64,000 bases of DNA from Ursus arctos (taxonomy: Eukaryota; Chordata; Mammalia; Carnivora; Ursidae), in the NCBI RefSeq assembly GCF_023065955.2, contig NW_026622875.1, forward strand, positions 7,976,501 through 8,040,500. Direction: 5' to 3'. Made by a program: the position numbers and the translations under genes. Positions 11,195 through 23,076 of the stretch are shown piece after piece. The notes below the pieces were generated by a model. The model did not search any database, was not told the origin of the DNA, and worked only from the letters and a program-made list of their open reading frames with translations. How positions within the stretch are numbered: position 1 is the first letter of the stretch; every line of letters begins with the position of its first letter.

Positions 11195-11480
11195 ATTCCA
11201 ATTTTTAAGTAAATAAATATAGGGCTATTTTAGTTAGCTGTGTTTTCTTGAATAAGTGGTGACAGTTTTTGTCCTTCAAGGAATTTACTCATTTCATCTA
11301 AGTCATCAGATTTATGGACATAAAATTTCCACAATATTTCCTTATTCTTCTTTTATTATAGCTGTAGAATCTATAGTAATGTCGACTCTTTTATTTGTGG
11401 TACTGGTAATTTGTGTCTTCTCTCTGTTTTTCTAGTCAGTCTTGTTAGAGTTTTTCAGCAAACGTATATGCCCTTTCTTC
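11195..11480 (-). mobile_element. Old L1 ORF2, antisense, right part
   Basis: Continues the element at 9840-9933: 'gtgacagtttttgtccttcaaggaatttactcatttcatctaag', 'cttttatttgtggtactggtaatttgtgtcttctctctg'. Rejoining it with the left part needs only removal of the nested L1 and one duplication copy. Confidence 0.7.
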
Positions 11481-11590
11481 TTTACCAGCACTGGGAAATT
11501 AAAAAAAAAATTTTTGTTACCAACTTAACAAGAAAATAATTGTATCTTAGCCAAGAGGATTTCTTTGCTATCCATCTCTTTATTTCTGAA

Positions 11591-11676
11591 TTCTTTTCAA
11601 TTGTATATTATCATTTTATTGATGCTTTTAATTGTATAATTCTTTTCAATTATATAATTATCATTTTATTGATGCT
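11591..11676. repeat. Imperfect tandem duplication, ~49-bp period
   Basis: The 36-37-bp unit beginning TTCTTTTCAATT and ending TTTTATTGATGCT occurs at 11591-11626 and 11640-11676, differing by a few bases. Confidence 0.85.
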
Positions 11677-11739
11677 ATCTTTGTTCGTGAAATTTTGATT
11701 GAATTCCTCCTTTGTGCCAGACAATAGCCTCGTAGCCTA

Positions 11740-11975
11740 GTGATGGATTTCCTCAGATGAATTAAAACCTGGTCCAGTGTGACTGGAGCAGGGCTACCGA
11801 AAGCAAGAGTGGTAGGAGATGAAGTTGACACCATGGAGGGAGAAAGGGGAAGCTATCTTATACAGGGCTTTGCTGATCTTGAAAGAACTTTTGCTCTGAC
11901 TCAGGTGAGATGGAGAGTCATTCCATTGCAGAGAATTGGGCAGAAGGCTCACATTTTGAGTGAGTCTGGAGTCCA
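11740..11975 (+). mobile_element. Ancient LINE fragment (L2/L3-type)
   Basis: 'gtggtaggagatgaagttgaca', 'cagggctttgctgatcttgaaa' and 'attgcagagaattgggcagaagg' follow the order seen in an old mammalian LINE segment. Family assignment is uncertain. Confidence 0.4.
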
Positions 11976-12019
11976 GGTAGGCTTAGATGGGTCCTCTGCT
12001 CAGGGTGTCCCAAGTTTGC

Positions 12020-12395
12020 AGTCAAGGTGTTAATTGGGCTGTGTTCCCATCTGGAGGTTTAACTGGGGAAAGAGTCCTCTTCCAACTTCATTCAGTTTGT
12101 TTGAGGGATTCGATTCCTTGTGTTTGTAGGACTGAGGACCTTGGCTTATGCTGGTTTTTGGCTGGAGGCCACCTTCAGCTCCTAGAGGCCACCATAGTTC
12201 GGCAGGTGGGCTTTCTCAACATGACCAGTTATTTCATTGAACCAGCAAGGAGAATCTCTAGATTGTGTCTGTCAGCAAGATGGCATCTTATATAACATAA
12301 GGTAACCACAGGAGTAGCATGCCATCATCTTTGTCATATTCTATTTGTTAGAAGCAAGTCACAAGTCCTACCCACACTGAGGGGGAGAAAACTCC
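12020..12395. mobile_element. Unclassified old interspersed repeat
   Basis: 'gcaagatggcatcttatataac', 'gtagcatgccatcatctttgtcatattctatttgttagaagcaagtcac' and 'cccacactgagggggag' are familiar from a medium-copy mammalian repeat. I cannot name the class. Confidence 0.4.
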
Positions 12396-12765
12396 AAGGT
12401 ATAAACACCAGAAAATGGATCCTTGAGGATCACCTTAGGCTCTATCCACTGTAGATCATGAATAATGCTGAGGACACAGAATGGACAGAATCTAAGATGT
12501 GATGGGATCATCGGACGTGAGTGGGAAAAGAAAAGAGAGAAACAGAGGATGATGTGCAGCTTTCTAGTCTGTGTGCTTGGTGGATGGTGAGGGCCCTTCA
12601 CCAAGATAAGAACCAGAAGGAGGAGCTAATTTAGGAGACTAATGAGTTCTCTCAAATTTGAGAGTAAAAGATATTACTTTTACTATCATATTTTTAATCA
12701 AATTCTTAATTGTAATGAATCAAACTGAATAAACCTTAGCCACAGGTCTCTATTTCCCTGTTCTT

Positions 12766-12793
12766 AAAAAACAACAACAACAACAACAACAAA
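12766..12793. repeat. (CAA)n simple repeat
   Basis: Eight to nine CAA units. Confidence 0.9.
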
Positions 12794-13589
12794 CCAACAC
12801 TTGATTCTCACAGTCCAAGCCATTTGCTATTTTGCTGAGCTAAAAGGGAGCTCCTGGATATGCCTGGGTATTTCTGTGCCTATAATGAACTTTTGCAAAG
12901 CTGGAAGGCTGAACACAGAAACGGTGTACCTGAAGGAGTGTCACTGGTTTTGGGTAGAAATATTATTATTAAAAAATGAAATTATCTAAAAATTCTGTGT
13001 TTACATGTAATTTACCCATTTAAAGTTGCTTTGAAATTTATGTATCTTCTATAAAGGAAGCATCTTAGTCCAACTTTGTGGTTAGAGAAAATGTTCTTCA
13101 TTTCAAATTTAACCAAGGGGGTGGAGGGGGTAGTGGTGGGAGTTGTGCAGAAACAAAAGGAAAAAAAAAATAAAGATAAAACTATATTCTGTGCAACTAA
13201 TTACCCAAAGGAATTTATGAAAATTCTGCATGGCTGGACAGAATCCGTGATCAGGTTCATTAAGGTCAAACAGAATGTGGCTAGGAACTACCAGACAAGT
13301 CTAGGTGGTTAAAGTGGAAGTATTTGGGGAAGTGAACACATTGTTGGTTAAGAGAATCAATTTGGAAAGTCACACTCTCAGGTACGCTGAATGACTACAG
13401 TCTTTCCCAGGCCTTTCCTGCCTCTACTGGCTGTCAGTGAAAGCCTGTGGTTGTCATTAAAGGATTTGTTTGTCATAGTTGGTTCCTAATGCACCTCCTA
13501 GTCCACTTCCTTTGTAAGGAACTGCGCTGGGGAGACTGGGATCTCACAAACTGGGATTCGGCCAATTTAGCCAAACAGAACTTTTTCAA
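12794..13589. other. No recognised feature
   Basis: Unique-looking DNA. Small frames have no family resemblance. Confidence 0.4.
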
Positions 13590-13940
13590 TGGCAAATGGC
13601 AGAAAACCCAGCGTAAAATCAGTTAAGCTATTAAGGAATTGGCTTACAGGGAAGGGTGGTTCATGTCAACACCAGGGGCAGCTGGTTTAAGTGAGTCAAG
13701 CAAAGTCACTGAAGTTTGGTTTCTTGGTGGCAATGTGGCAACGTCAACCAGACCTTCTATCTTCTTGTCATCAAGTCTAACAGGAAAGACTCTGTCCCCT
13801 CAAAGCCAAACATTCCTCTTTCTCATGACTCTCACTGGCCTGGAAAGGGTCATCCCTCATTCTCTAAATCAATCACTATGGTCAGGAGAACGCGATCTTT
13901 CTGATTGGCTAAGACCTAATGTATTCATGTGAGTGAACTC
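13590..13940 (+). mobile_element. Unclassified repeat family, copy 1 of 3
   Basis: Contains 'ctcactggcctgg', 'catccctcattctctaaatcaatcactatggtcagg' and 'ctgattggctaagacctaat'. Related text recurs at 47860-48120 and 52970-53260, which supports an interspersed repeat instead of a gene. Confidence 0.45.
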
Positions 13941-14789
13941 TGCCCAAAGAACGTTGCCTCCGAAGAGAAATTTGGGTACAGTTTTTACCAGAAGTGGGAT
14001 AAGTGGATGTTGGGTGGTAAATACGGGAGCAAGTCCCCTTCTCCCCAGGAGAATGCCTTTTAATTGAGCCAGCAATTTATTTACATGGCAGCACAATTGC
14101 CAACGACATAGAAATACTGATATTTCCAGGTGTACACCTTACAAACCTTACTCTTCCCCACCACACTGCCGCACACACACTTAGTTTGACTGAAAACTAG
14201 TGAGAAGAGTCTCAGAAATATTCTGTTGCTTTACGTGTAGGCGAAACCTCGGATCAATAAGGGAGAAAGCCCATGCCATACACATAAAAGGGGAGAGGAG
14301 AGCCTCCAGATAGAACAATCCACTGGGTACTACCAATTAATTTATGCATTAGAGGTTTGGAGAGCATTCTCTTTAAAAGAGAGAGAGATGTAAGACAGCT
14401 CATAAGGGATCCCCAGTGTATTAGGCCTGAGAAGAGAAGTTCTATATTTGGATGGTGAAAGGAAGTGAATTAGCAATTTGGATTGGCGCAAGAAAGAACA
14501 GTGCCGGCTTGGAGAAATCCCCAGTGCTGGTTGGGATGCTTCATTCAGTCGTTCAGTGTTTCACTAACACTTTAGCCATTCTGTTTCTCTCCTGGTGTTT
14601 TCTTCCATGTGTTTGCTTTAAATACTATCTCATCCACGGCTTCCCTCTTTCCATTCCTCACCGAGCCTTTCCCTGATGCCTGCCTGATAAAAGGCTCCAC
14701 ATCTGATATTAACCTAAAACTTCCTTGATTCCTTAAAGTGAGTTATTCATTAACAGAAGCTAAGTTACTGGTTGTTAGGCAAATCTCCC
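13941..14789. other. No recognised feature
   Basis: No gene or named repeat seen. A GA-rich stretch lies at 14374-14390. Confidence 0.4.
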
Positions 14790-15060
14790 AATTCTTGCGA
14801 ACTACGGATCTGCTCAGAGAAGCTCCTCTAAATCTACTGTAGAAGTGAAGCTTTGTGCCAATTGTTAGCGCTAAGCAGAAGGTTGGGAGCGAGAGGAGAA
14901 GTTACTCATTTGCCTGATTCCACGCGGTGAGTCCAGGGGAGGGAATCAAGTGTATAGCCGGTTTGCCGAGCAGCGCAGGGAAGCGGGGCAGCTGCCGACG
15001 GGACAGGACGGGGCAGGACGGGGCAGGAAGGGGCTACCGGGCTGCCTCTGAGTGATCATG
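14790..15060 (+). promoter_or_regulatory. VEPH1: Candidate VEPH1 untranslated first exon and promoter
   Basis: A local CpG-enriched stretch (about 14930-15045, with tandem 'gggacaggacggggcaggac' units) follows a good splice donor, CACGCG|GTGAGT, at 14926/14927. The position, 8.2 kb upstream of the first coding exon on the same strand, would suit an untranslated first exon. There is no transcript evidence in hand. It is one of two candidates, the other ending at 19259. Confidence 0.25.
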
Positions 15061-17411
15061 GGTGCCAGCCGAATGACTCTAAAAATCAAGCATTTTGCCT
15101 TCTATTTCCTATGACGGCCAGAGTTTCCTGTGCCCAGAGGTATGGCTGTCTTTTTCCCTGTCCTTTTGTTCAGCAAAACAAAAGCTAATTAGAGTAAATG
15201 TCAGAAGCTGCAGTGATGAAGGCGTGGGCTGAGGGAGTGGGGCACAGAAACTTCCAGGGCCTGGCTGATTATGCAGATAAAGCACATTTGGGAGTTGTGT
15301 GTCTAGCCCTGTATGCGTGCTTTTCGGTTATTAGGCTAAGAAAGCCACCTCTCTGTGGGTTATTAAAACATGTCTCTAGGCCTCAGGAGCAGAAGATTGT
15401 GCTTCTAGATTCATAGTATGTGCATTTTTGTTTTACTCCAAAACTATCTGGGCTCATTTCTATCTCACACTCTTGTTTACCTCAAGAAACATCTTGCAAC
15501 CTGCAAAGAAAGTGGCCTTGACTGTGATTTTCAAAGAAAAGTCAGCAGCATCAGTGGGCTGAGCGGGCACCATTACTGTCTATTGTTGCTCTCATTTTTC
15601 CTTCTGATATTTTAGTTATCTTATAAATCGTAATTGAGTCAAACTAGTTTTTTGCTCTTTCAAATACATATCTAAGTTGCTATAGTGATAAACCACCGGA
15701 TTCCATGACATGTTAAATTGAAACATGGAGGTTTTTCAATTTAAGGAACAGAAAAAATACTTAAGGCATTATTTGAATTGGTCAATGCAGGTGTTTAATA
15801 TATGGAATTTAAATGTAAATAAAAACACGTTTAACATTGAATTTTCTTTGTAGTTTGACAGTTTGGGTATATTTTCTGGAAAAAGAAACCTACAAAATTG
15901 GAATTAAAAAATTATAGCAAGATATGTTAATTATTGATATTTTTATTGATATAAGATTTATTCAATTCATACCTAGATTTATATCAATTAAGAAAATGTG
16001 ACCTGCAAGGTCAAAATTTATGAAAATAGATACACTGTGAAATCATTATTACAGATCACAAATTCTTTGTGTAGAAAGTTTGTTAGACTTGAAGATGTTT
16101 CCCTCATTCCCGAAGAAAGAAAATATTTCCTATCTGTGTTTCAATAAATTGCAATTTGTATTAAAAATTAAATGTTTCTTGAGCTCTTGCCTAAATAGGT
16201 CACCAAACCTAGTTTTTGTATGTGCTTATTTATAATTAGCCTGCTACAAAGTTGGACTGTATGAGTTCTAGAAAAAGACCAAGGGCTGAGTCCTTTTGCA
16301 TCCTTTGGAATAACCCAGCCTTGGAGGCTTTCAGTAGAAGTGAATGAAGCAACATGTCACTGCAGAGGAAACCAGGAGACGCACAGGGAACAATAGACAT
16401 CTTGTGGGAAGGGCTGAAATGTATGCGGCCAATTCCCATGGGAACGCCTGTAGCTCTTTCACACTGTGTGAAAAAGATGCTCCTTGAAAAGAATCTTTAA
16501 TCCTTTCTTTCAAGGGAAAATCTATCTGAGAACTTTATTGAAAGTTTCTAGAACCCAACCAGGTCTAAGTTAGTCAGTGGGCATTTATAATACAGGTGAA
16601 TAAAATGAGAAGATTTTGATGTGCAGTACTGTTGTCCAAAGCATACTGTAAATAAATATTGCTATTCTAGAATTTTCTAAAGTGAAGAAACCAGAGAATA
16701 CCCTAACCCCAAGCTGGAAGCTAGGGGCTAATTTTCTCAGAATAAGTTGGCTTCCTGAGTTAATTATGGTTATTGAAATTCCCCCAAACAGCTTCAGCTT
16801 TTTCCACAGGTGGTATAGCCTAATAGTGGGGCAATCAAGTCCACCGGTTCATGTGCATTTTTATCTCATTGATCTACTGATGAATAATAGAGTAAACCAG
16901 CAATGTTTTATTAGTGCTCATTGAGTGCAGGTCACCTTGAAGAGTCATAAAGAACTTTTCCCTCTGGTGCCCTGGAGGGAATTATACACTTCATTCTCAC
17001 GAATAAATGTGGGAGTGAGCACTCCACTTACATAGAAGGCTCAGGTATTTGGAGTATCCAGCCACAAAATGTCTGAGACGCGTTGTATTTCAGTCCATTT
17101 CCACTCTAAAAAACGTCCAGTTACTGTTTAGCCATGGTTGGGGGTAAGCCTGCTGTAGGGGGTAAGGCTCTCTCTCCAGGGAACAAGACTGCCAGAAAAA
17201 TCAACAGGGACCCTTTCAAGATAGTGCATAAACTACCCAGATTTAGGTTTGGGGAGAGTACGGCTAGGAGATAGATATGACCCAGATGGAAGAGACCTAC
17301 ACATCTTTAACATGTGAACTCAGAGCTGGACCGCAGTATAGCGGTGTGTTAGCTCTGGAAACGGATGGCCTAAGGAAAACGACCACAAAAATAATGACAT
17401 CATTAGGGATA
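15061..17411. other. No recognised feature
   Basis: AT-rich unique-looking DNA, especially 15620-16220, without a supported gene or repeat. Confidence 0.4.
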
Positions 17412-17640
17412 TGATTGCTGTTATTCTTGTGTGATTGCTATACGCTGGGTTCTATGTTGAATGCTTTACAGAATCTCATTAAATCTCCCAACAACCCATA
17501 TCACAATCCTCAGGTACAAATAAGGAACCTGAGGCTCAAGGAGTTTAGTTAATCAGTCCCGATTTACCCGGCAGGTAATGGCGTAGAGGAGCCCAGTTGG
17601 GTCTGGGTTCCCACACTCTCACCACTCTGCTCTTCTTACT
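17412..17640 (-). mobile_element. MIR SINE, antisense
   Basis: 'gaatgctttacagaatctcattaaatctcccaacaaccc', 'aaggaacctgaggctcaagga' and 'gggtctgggttcccacactctcaccactctgctctt' give the antisense MIR order. Confidence 0.8.
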
Positions 17641-18185
17641 GGATTCCTAGAAAATGTCCAATTCTGGACCCTATACTCCTTTAAACATGTAAGAATATTG
17701 GATAAAATCTAGCAATAAGAACCATTAATAATGATTAGAGAATGAAGAAGAGGGAAGGCTAAAGAAATAGAGTCTGTTCCTTTAAAAGAGGAAACTGCGT
17801 CACTATCTGTAAGCCAGAAGATTACCAATGAAAGGCTACACCTACTCATGGATGACTGGATTCTCCGTTTTTATAAAGCAAACTCTTCAAAGGAATTCTC
17901 CATATGTGGATGGCATAAAAATGTGATTGATCACCAAATGTCTAGAAAGGCCATTCCCCTGGAACATATGACCTGGTTCAATGGCAGGTGTGTCGTCATT
18001 CGGACCACACGCCTTTGCCGGGAAGCCCTCCTGGGAGTCTCATCGTCGTGATCACACAAATGAATTGGTCTGCAGTGGAGCTTCCCGTACGTTTTGCCAG
18101 CAGATAGGTGATTTGATGGCCAGTAGACCCGCTATAAGGACAAATGAGAGGTAGAGAATAATACAATGGAAAAACGTGTTTTCTT

Positions 18186-18361
18186 TAAGATTTATTTATT
18201 TATTTGAGAGAGAGAGTGCCGGTGGGAAGGGCAGAGAGAATCTCAAGCAGACTCCACGCTGAGCACGGAGCCCCTCAAGCCAGATCATGACCCTGAGATC
18301 ACGACCTGAGCTGAAACCGAGAGTCCCACGCTTGACCAACTGCACCCCCCCAGGTGCCCCT
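18186..18361 (-). mobile_element. Can-SINE (SINEC), minus strand, with target-site duplication
   Basis: Begins with the reversed A-tail region 'taagatttatttatttatttgagagagagag' and ends in the tRNA-Lys-like head 'gatcacgacctgagctgaaacc...aggtgcccc'. Flanked by AAAAACGTGTTTTCTT (18170-18185) and AAAAACATGTTTTCTT (18362-18377). The single difference fits CpG decay. Confidence 0.92.
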
Positions 18362-18377
18362 AAAAACATGTTTTCTT

Positions 18378-18989
18378 AATGCACCATTAAGCGTTGAAAC
18401 CTTTAAGTGTTGAGAGTTCCAGGATCTTTTTCTCCTGTAGAGAGTAAGATTAAGCAAGATAAACATTTTCTCTGAATGTCACTGCAGTATTTAAAGTACA
18501 AATCTGACTTAAAGTGCAAATCCAAGTGGATTTTTAGGAAGAACCTCCCAGTAAAGAGTGGGAGGAAAAAAGAGGGTATGCATTTTTGTTTAGTGACTCA
18601 TTCGTTTTCAGCAGCAACTTCCTGCATCCTTAAATTTGCAATATTAATCCAGAGGCAGAACAAGAGGATCACTGCTTTAGGAGCTGTGACTCTTACAAGA
18701 CAAATGCTCAGCGTTTCAAACTCTGGGTGTGAAATCTTGAGAGGGAGGGAGGTGTTCGTGAAGCTGCAGTCCTCTCTTCCCCAGGTTTTGTGAAATGGCT
18801 CCAATAGCCATTCCATTCACCTGCTGGAGTTTCTGTTGAAACTGTTCCTGTGTGGCTTTTTCTATCCCCCCCTTCTCACCCCCGTTCTTCCCGGGGAAAG
18901 TATAGATTTTCACGAACACAGAGGGTTTTGTGTTCTTTGTTAAAAACAACTTTACTTTACTGGGGCAGGCTTTGTGTTTCACCCCCGGA
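18378..18989. other. No recognised feature
   Basis: Frames on both strands (for example 18476-18793) lack family motifs. No repeat was recognised. Confidence 0.4.
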
Positions 18990-19259
18990 AACAGAGCATT
19001 TCTCTCCGAGGCAACTCTCCACTGGGCGAGGTGCAGCCTGTCACCTGACCGGCTCTGGAGCTGCCGGTGGTGGCATCAGGCTGCATTCCTTGCATTCTTC
19101 CAGCGGCACCAGCAGCACCGCAATGAGCAACTTCAGGTTCCCTGAGCTGAGTGGATTCCACTCGCCGTGCCCTCGGCGTCCGTGCTCCAATCTCCCGCCC
19201 CGTCTCAAACATACAGCGCACTAACAGCAAGCTGCCCGCCTTTGAAGAGTAGCACGCAG
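18990..19259 (+). promoter_or_regulatory. VEPH1: Candidate alternative VEPH1 first exon / CpG-enriched segment
   Basis: GC-rich, CpG-containing sequence on the VEPH1 strand (for example 'gccctcggcgtccgtgctcc', 'ctcccgccccgtctc') ends at a good donor, CACGCAG|GTAAAG, at 19259/19260. It lies about 3.8 kb upstream of the first coding exon. An ATG at 19123 with a short frame has no recognised product. Transcription is inference only. Confidence 0.25.
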
Positions 19260-19499
19260 GTAAAGCCAGTTTGTGGGGACAGCCGGGACTCCCTGAACTG
19301 TGTCACGCGTGGCGCATAATCATTTTTGTGTGTGGTGTCTGCTTCTCTTTACAGAAACTTGACCTGCTTAAAAAATAGATACTAAATAAGGAGAAAGTGG
19401 GCTTCAGGTTAGGGTCCCTTAAGGATTAGGGAAGGAGATTAGGAGAGCAAAAGCTGGGAGTAAGAAGGAATTTTAGAAGCCAGTTTTTGTAATTCCAAG

Positions 19500-19676
19500 A
19501 GTGCGAGATTTGAGGCTGACCTACTTGGTTGTGAATCTTGGCTCTGTGTGTAACCTTCAGCGCGATGCCTCACCCGTCCTGCTTCCCCTTTGGTAATAGT
19601 ATCTGCCTGCTGGGTTGATGGGAGAGTGGAGAAGAAAGTATCTAGCAAAGAGCTTGGTGCATAGAAAGCATCTGAG
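19500..19676 (+). mobile_element. MIR SINE, sense
   Basis: 'gtgaatcttggctctgtgtgtaacctt', 'ccctttggtaatagtatctgcctgctgggttgatgggag' and 'agcttggtgcatagaaagc' follow the MIR consensus order. Confidence 0.75.
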
Positions 19677-19679
19677 GTG

Positions 19680-19722
19680 CACACATATGTGCATTCGTGT
19701 GCACATGTGTGTGCTTGTGTGT
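19680..19722. repeat. Degenerate GT-rich stretch
   Basis: Alternating GT with CA and TT interruptions, next to the 3' end of a MIR. Confidence 0.7.
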
Positions 19723-20035
19723 AGTCGGTGGGCGTATCTGTCTATGTGGCATTCACGAGGCCAGGAAGTTTCTGCGAGGATCAACTTGAATTTGATCTGT
19801 CTCTGACCTTCTCTGCTATTGCAGAGAGATCAGCCCGGGAAGCCGGACACCTGAGCAAAACATTGACCAGAGCTGCTGACAAATAAATAACGTGCCTTGC
19901 TGACCCTGCCCCAGGCAGGGCGGTGTAACGTACCATGTGGGGTGCTCTTTACATGAAGACCGATGGAAGCAAGGCAGCTCAATCACTATCGCACATGCTC
20001 ATGTGTGCGGCCGACAGGGCTTTGTTCCGGGAGAC

Positions 20036-20221
20036 CGACTGCCTCAGTTCTGACCCTGCAGCTTACTCTCTGGGTGTTCCTGGGCCGGTTGCTTTCCTCT
20101 CCCAACATCAGTTTCTCATCACATGGAATTGTCGTGAGAATTAAGTGACTCAGTCCTCGGGAAACACGCGTTGTAGTGCCTGCCACATGGTAAACACCTG
20201 CTAAACATTAGCCGTTGGTGT
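20036..20221 (+). mobile_element. MIR SINE, sense
   Basis: 'ggtgttcctgggccggttgctttcc', 'catcagtttctcatcacatggaattgtcgtgagaattaagtgac' and 'gtgcctgccacatggtaaacacctgctaaacattag' are the MIR order. Its 3' end meets an antisense MIR. Confidence 0.8.
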
Positions 20222-20432
20222 CATGATTTGACAAAGGACCCTTTTATGTGTTATTAACTTTGATCTTCCAAACAACCTAGTGGATAGACGAGGCATGCAT
20301 TAGCCCCATTTTGCAGATAAAGAAACTGAGGCTCAAAGAAGGGAAAAGCAAGAACCAAAGGTCCAACAACCATTGAGTGGCCAGGCTAGGACTTGAACCT
20401 CAGTCTGCAGACAAGCAGTTGACTTAGCGTAT
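20222..20432 (-). mobile_element. MIR SINE, antisense
   Basis: 'ttaactttgatcttccaaacaacc', 'ccattttgcagataaagaaactgaggctcaaagaagg' and 'ggctaggacttgaacctcagtctg' are the antisense MIR order. Forms a tail-to-tail pair with the previous MIR. Confidence 0.85.
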
Positions 20433-21011
20433 CCTCAGCCATGTGCATTGAATGAAACCTATCCTAAAGTGTTTGGCCCCAACACCATTTCCTTCACAAA
20501 GCCATTCCTTAGCATCTTCCCCTAGGAGACATCGCTCTCTCCCTTGTACTTCCTCAAACTTCCTTTTATAGGACAGAGGAGACTTTTCTCTGGATCATCC
20601 TCGTGTTGTGAATGTTTGGTGTAAGTCTCACCTCTCCCTACCCCACCCTTGGTTGTGTGTAAGTTCTCATGGACGGCGGTGTTTTGAACAGTACTGTTTT
20701 GTACATGATGGACACTCAAGAGTACCAGCATGACTGTAGGGCTCCGTACCAGGGGTCACTGTAAGTGTGGAGAGCAAAGAAGGAGCCTAGGGAAAGCCTG
20801 GGGTGCTCCTCTTACCAGCATGGGTTTCTGCTCCTTCTCAGAGCTCCAGCTGCGCTATGTCTCGGGCAGCTGACTCTGCTTCAGGAATGACGAGATATTG
20901 ACCAACAAGCTGGCTGGTCAAGGTGCAATCATTTCCAATGTCCATCCAATGTCTTATTTTCCTGAATGTTATTTCACTGAGACCCTGTCACTGCAAATGT
21001 CTGAGGCTGGC

Positions 21012-21025
21012 GGGGGGGGGGGGGG
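21012..21025. repeat. Poly(G) run, 14 bases
   Basis: An uninterrupted G run followed by CGGG. It is a potential G-quadruplex and a likely slippage site. Confidence 0.9.
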
Positions 21026-21441
21026 CGGGAAATGTGTTCAGGGGAAAATTCAGGAAAACGCTGTCCTGTTTTTCCTGTAGATGCTGTATTCCACCCTTCT
21101 GCCTTTGCAAGGGTGCATTCTACTTTGTAGGGCTCTCACTCTGCCCTCTCCCCACCCCCCAAAACTCTCCTCCTCCCTCCATTCCCAACCAACTCTCCTA
21201 CTTTTCTCTTTCTCTAAGCTTCTCTTCGTTGTGACTTTCCTGCTGTCTGGTTGACCTAAATCCCAGGGCATAGATGGGCAAGCATACAGGGTCCTTCCTT
21301 TCCTCAGTGTAGGAGGGAAGAGAAATTCATTTTCATGCTTTATGACCCCACCCATATCTTCATCTTCAAATGTTAATAATGCTCCGAGAGCTTTTACCCC
21401 TAACAGTAGCTTCGCATGGAGCCCTACGTGGAATCAACATA

Positions 21442-21662
21442 CCGTAATGGTCATGAACTTGGAGCCTAGCCCTGGAATCTCTGGGTCCAAATCCCAGCTC
21501 TCCAGTTTTGTAGCTGTGCGCCTGGGGCAAGTTATTACTGCCTCGGTTCCTCACCAGTAAAATGGGGATAAAATATCCTCCTATAGTTATTATGAGGGTT
21601 AAGTGAGTTAATGTTTGCAAAGCACCTGGATCAGTGCCTGGCATGAAGGCAAGCATATGTCA
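21442..21662 (+). mobile_element. MIR SINE, sense
   Basis: 'ggagcctagccctggaatctctgggtccaaatcccagctctcc', 'cctggggcaagttattactgcctcggttcctca', 'aaatggggataaaat' and 'gtgcctggcatgaaggcaagc' match MIR well. Confidence 0.9.
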
Positions 21663-23076
21663 GTATCGGGTGTCGTTTTTCTGGAGCTGGTAGATAGCGC
21701 AAAAGTTGCATGTAGGTAATATTGCCCTTGACTCCCCTTCAGTGGACTACAAACTGCACTGATACAGTTTATTTAACTGCGCACCTGGTGAAGGATTGGG
21801 CTTGTGTTTAGAGACCATATTGCGTGGAGAGCATGTATCTTTAAACTTTAACATTGCATTCAGCACACAGAGGTGCCTGCACAGTGACAGCTCAGAGGGG
21901 AGGTCTGAGATCCCCCAAGGGAGCAGCAGACTCCCCTCTCCCTTTCACACTCATTCTGGGGACCACATTCCAAGTGAAATGCTGGGCAGACCTGCCTATT
22001 GCTTATATTCTTATATTAAATAAATCACCCTCAGCTCTCACGCTCTGAACGTGGGTCTGCATTTGTAAGTTTCATGCGCTGACTCCACTTCATTGTAAAC
22101 CATGGGGGAAGCCCACTGGCCTGAAATCAGGAGCAGAGCACTGCTGTAGTTACTACGGAGCCTTCGGGAATCATTAAATAAATGATGGCTAAGGTCTCTA
22201 CCAGTGCAAATGGTCTCATAAGGGAGCTGATGAGAAAAATCAGATATTTAATTTGTGCCATTGGCCTTCTCTCTGTGGACTGTAAATTGAGTAAGAAGTA
22301 CAGTGGGACTTTATTATTTCAACCGTGGGAATAGAGGGAAGATTGCCTGATCCCAGTGTCTTCCTTCTTTAGCCTGCATCGCTATGCAATCACTTTCGAG
22401 TTTAGTGTTCAAGTTCAAATTCACACTCATATTCAGCAGAGGTCTATGTAGTCTCGTAGTCCCAGGCAGAATCCTTTCTTTCATTGCTACTTGTTTAGAG
22501 AGTACATATGAATAAGGCAAGTATTGAGACCACCTATTGGACGTAGGGTTGGGGGAACTTCTGTTGTCAGTATAGGAAAGAAACCCAGCCAAGAAGGCAA
22601 GCACTGGTCTCCCTGTCCAGGAAAAAAAGAGAAAACCAGGCAGTGGTTCTAAGAGATGTCTTCTGTGTTCCCTCTTCCCTTTCATCGCCCTTTTCTGTTT
22701 GGTTTCCATGGGAATCTGTTTGGGGGGAATCTGGCAAATGTTGGGCGTATCAGTTGCTTGTCCACTTGTTTCCTCGTGGCATAGAGAGAAGGAGAAGGAT
22801 ATAGAAAGGAGAAAAGTAAGTGTGAGGGTTAAGCAGCTTTTTAAGATTCACAGTAAATTCTAGAGAAACCTAATAATTTTTAACGAGATCTTCTGGGGAG
22901 GGGAGGGGGGAAGAAAACAAGGGAAGAGCTCATTTGAAGGTCATCAGGTCTGGATCTGTTACTCTCTGCACATTTCCAAATGTCTTTTTCCCCCCTCCCT
23001 GCTGGGCACCAAGGTTATATTGGGAGCTCATGCCATTCTACTGACAGTTATATTGTATCATTTGTTTCTTTTCCAG
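21663..23076. other. Intronic/upstream DNA without named features
   Basis: No repeat named. The part at about 22030-22270 is repeat-free with 'aatcattaaataaatgatggc' and may be a conserved element, but that is a guess. The sequence ends with the polypyrimidine tract and acceptor 'tttgtttcttttccag' of the first VEPH1 coding exon. Confidence 0.4.
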
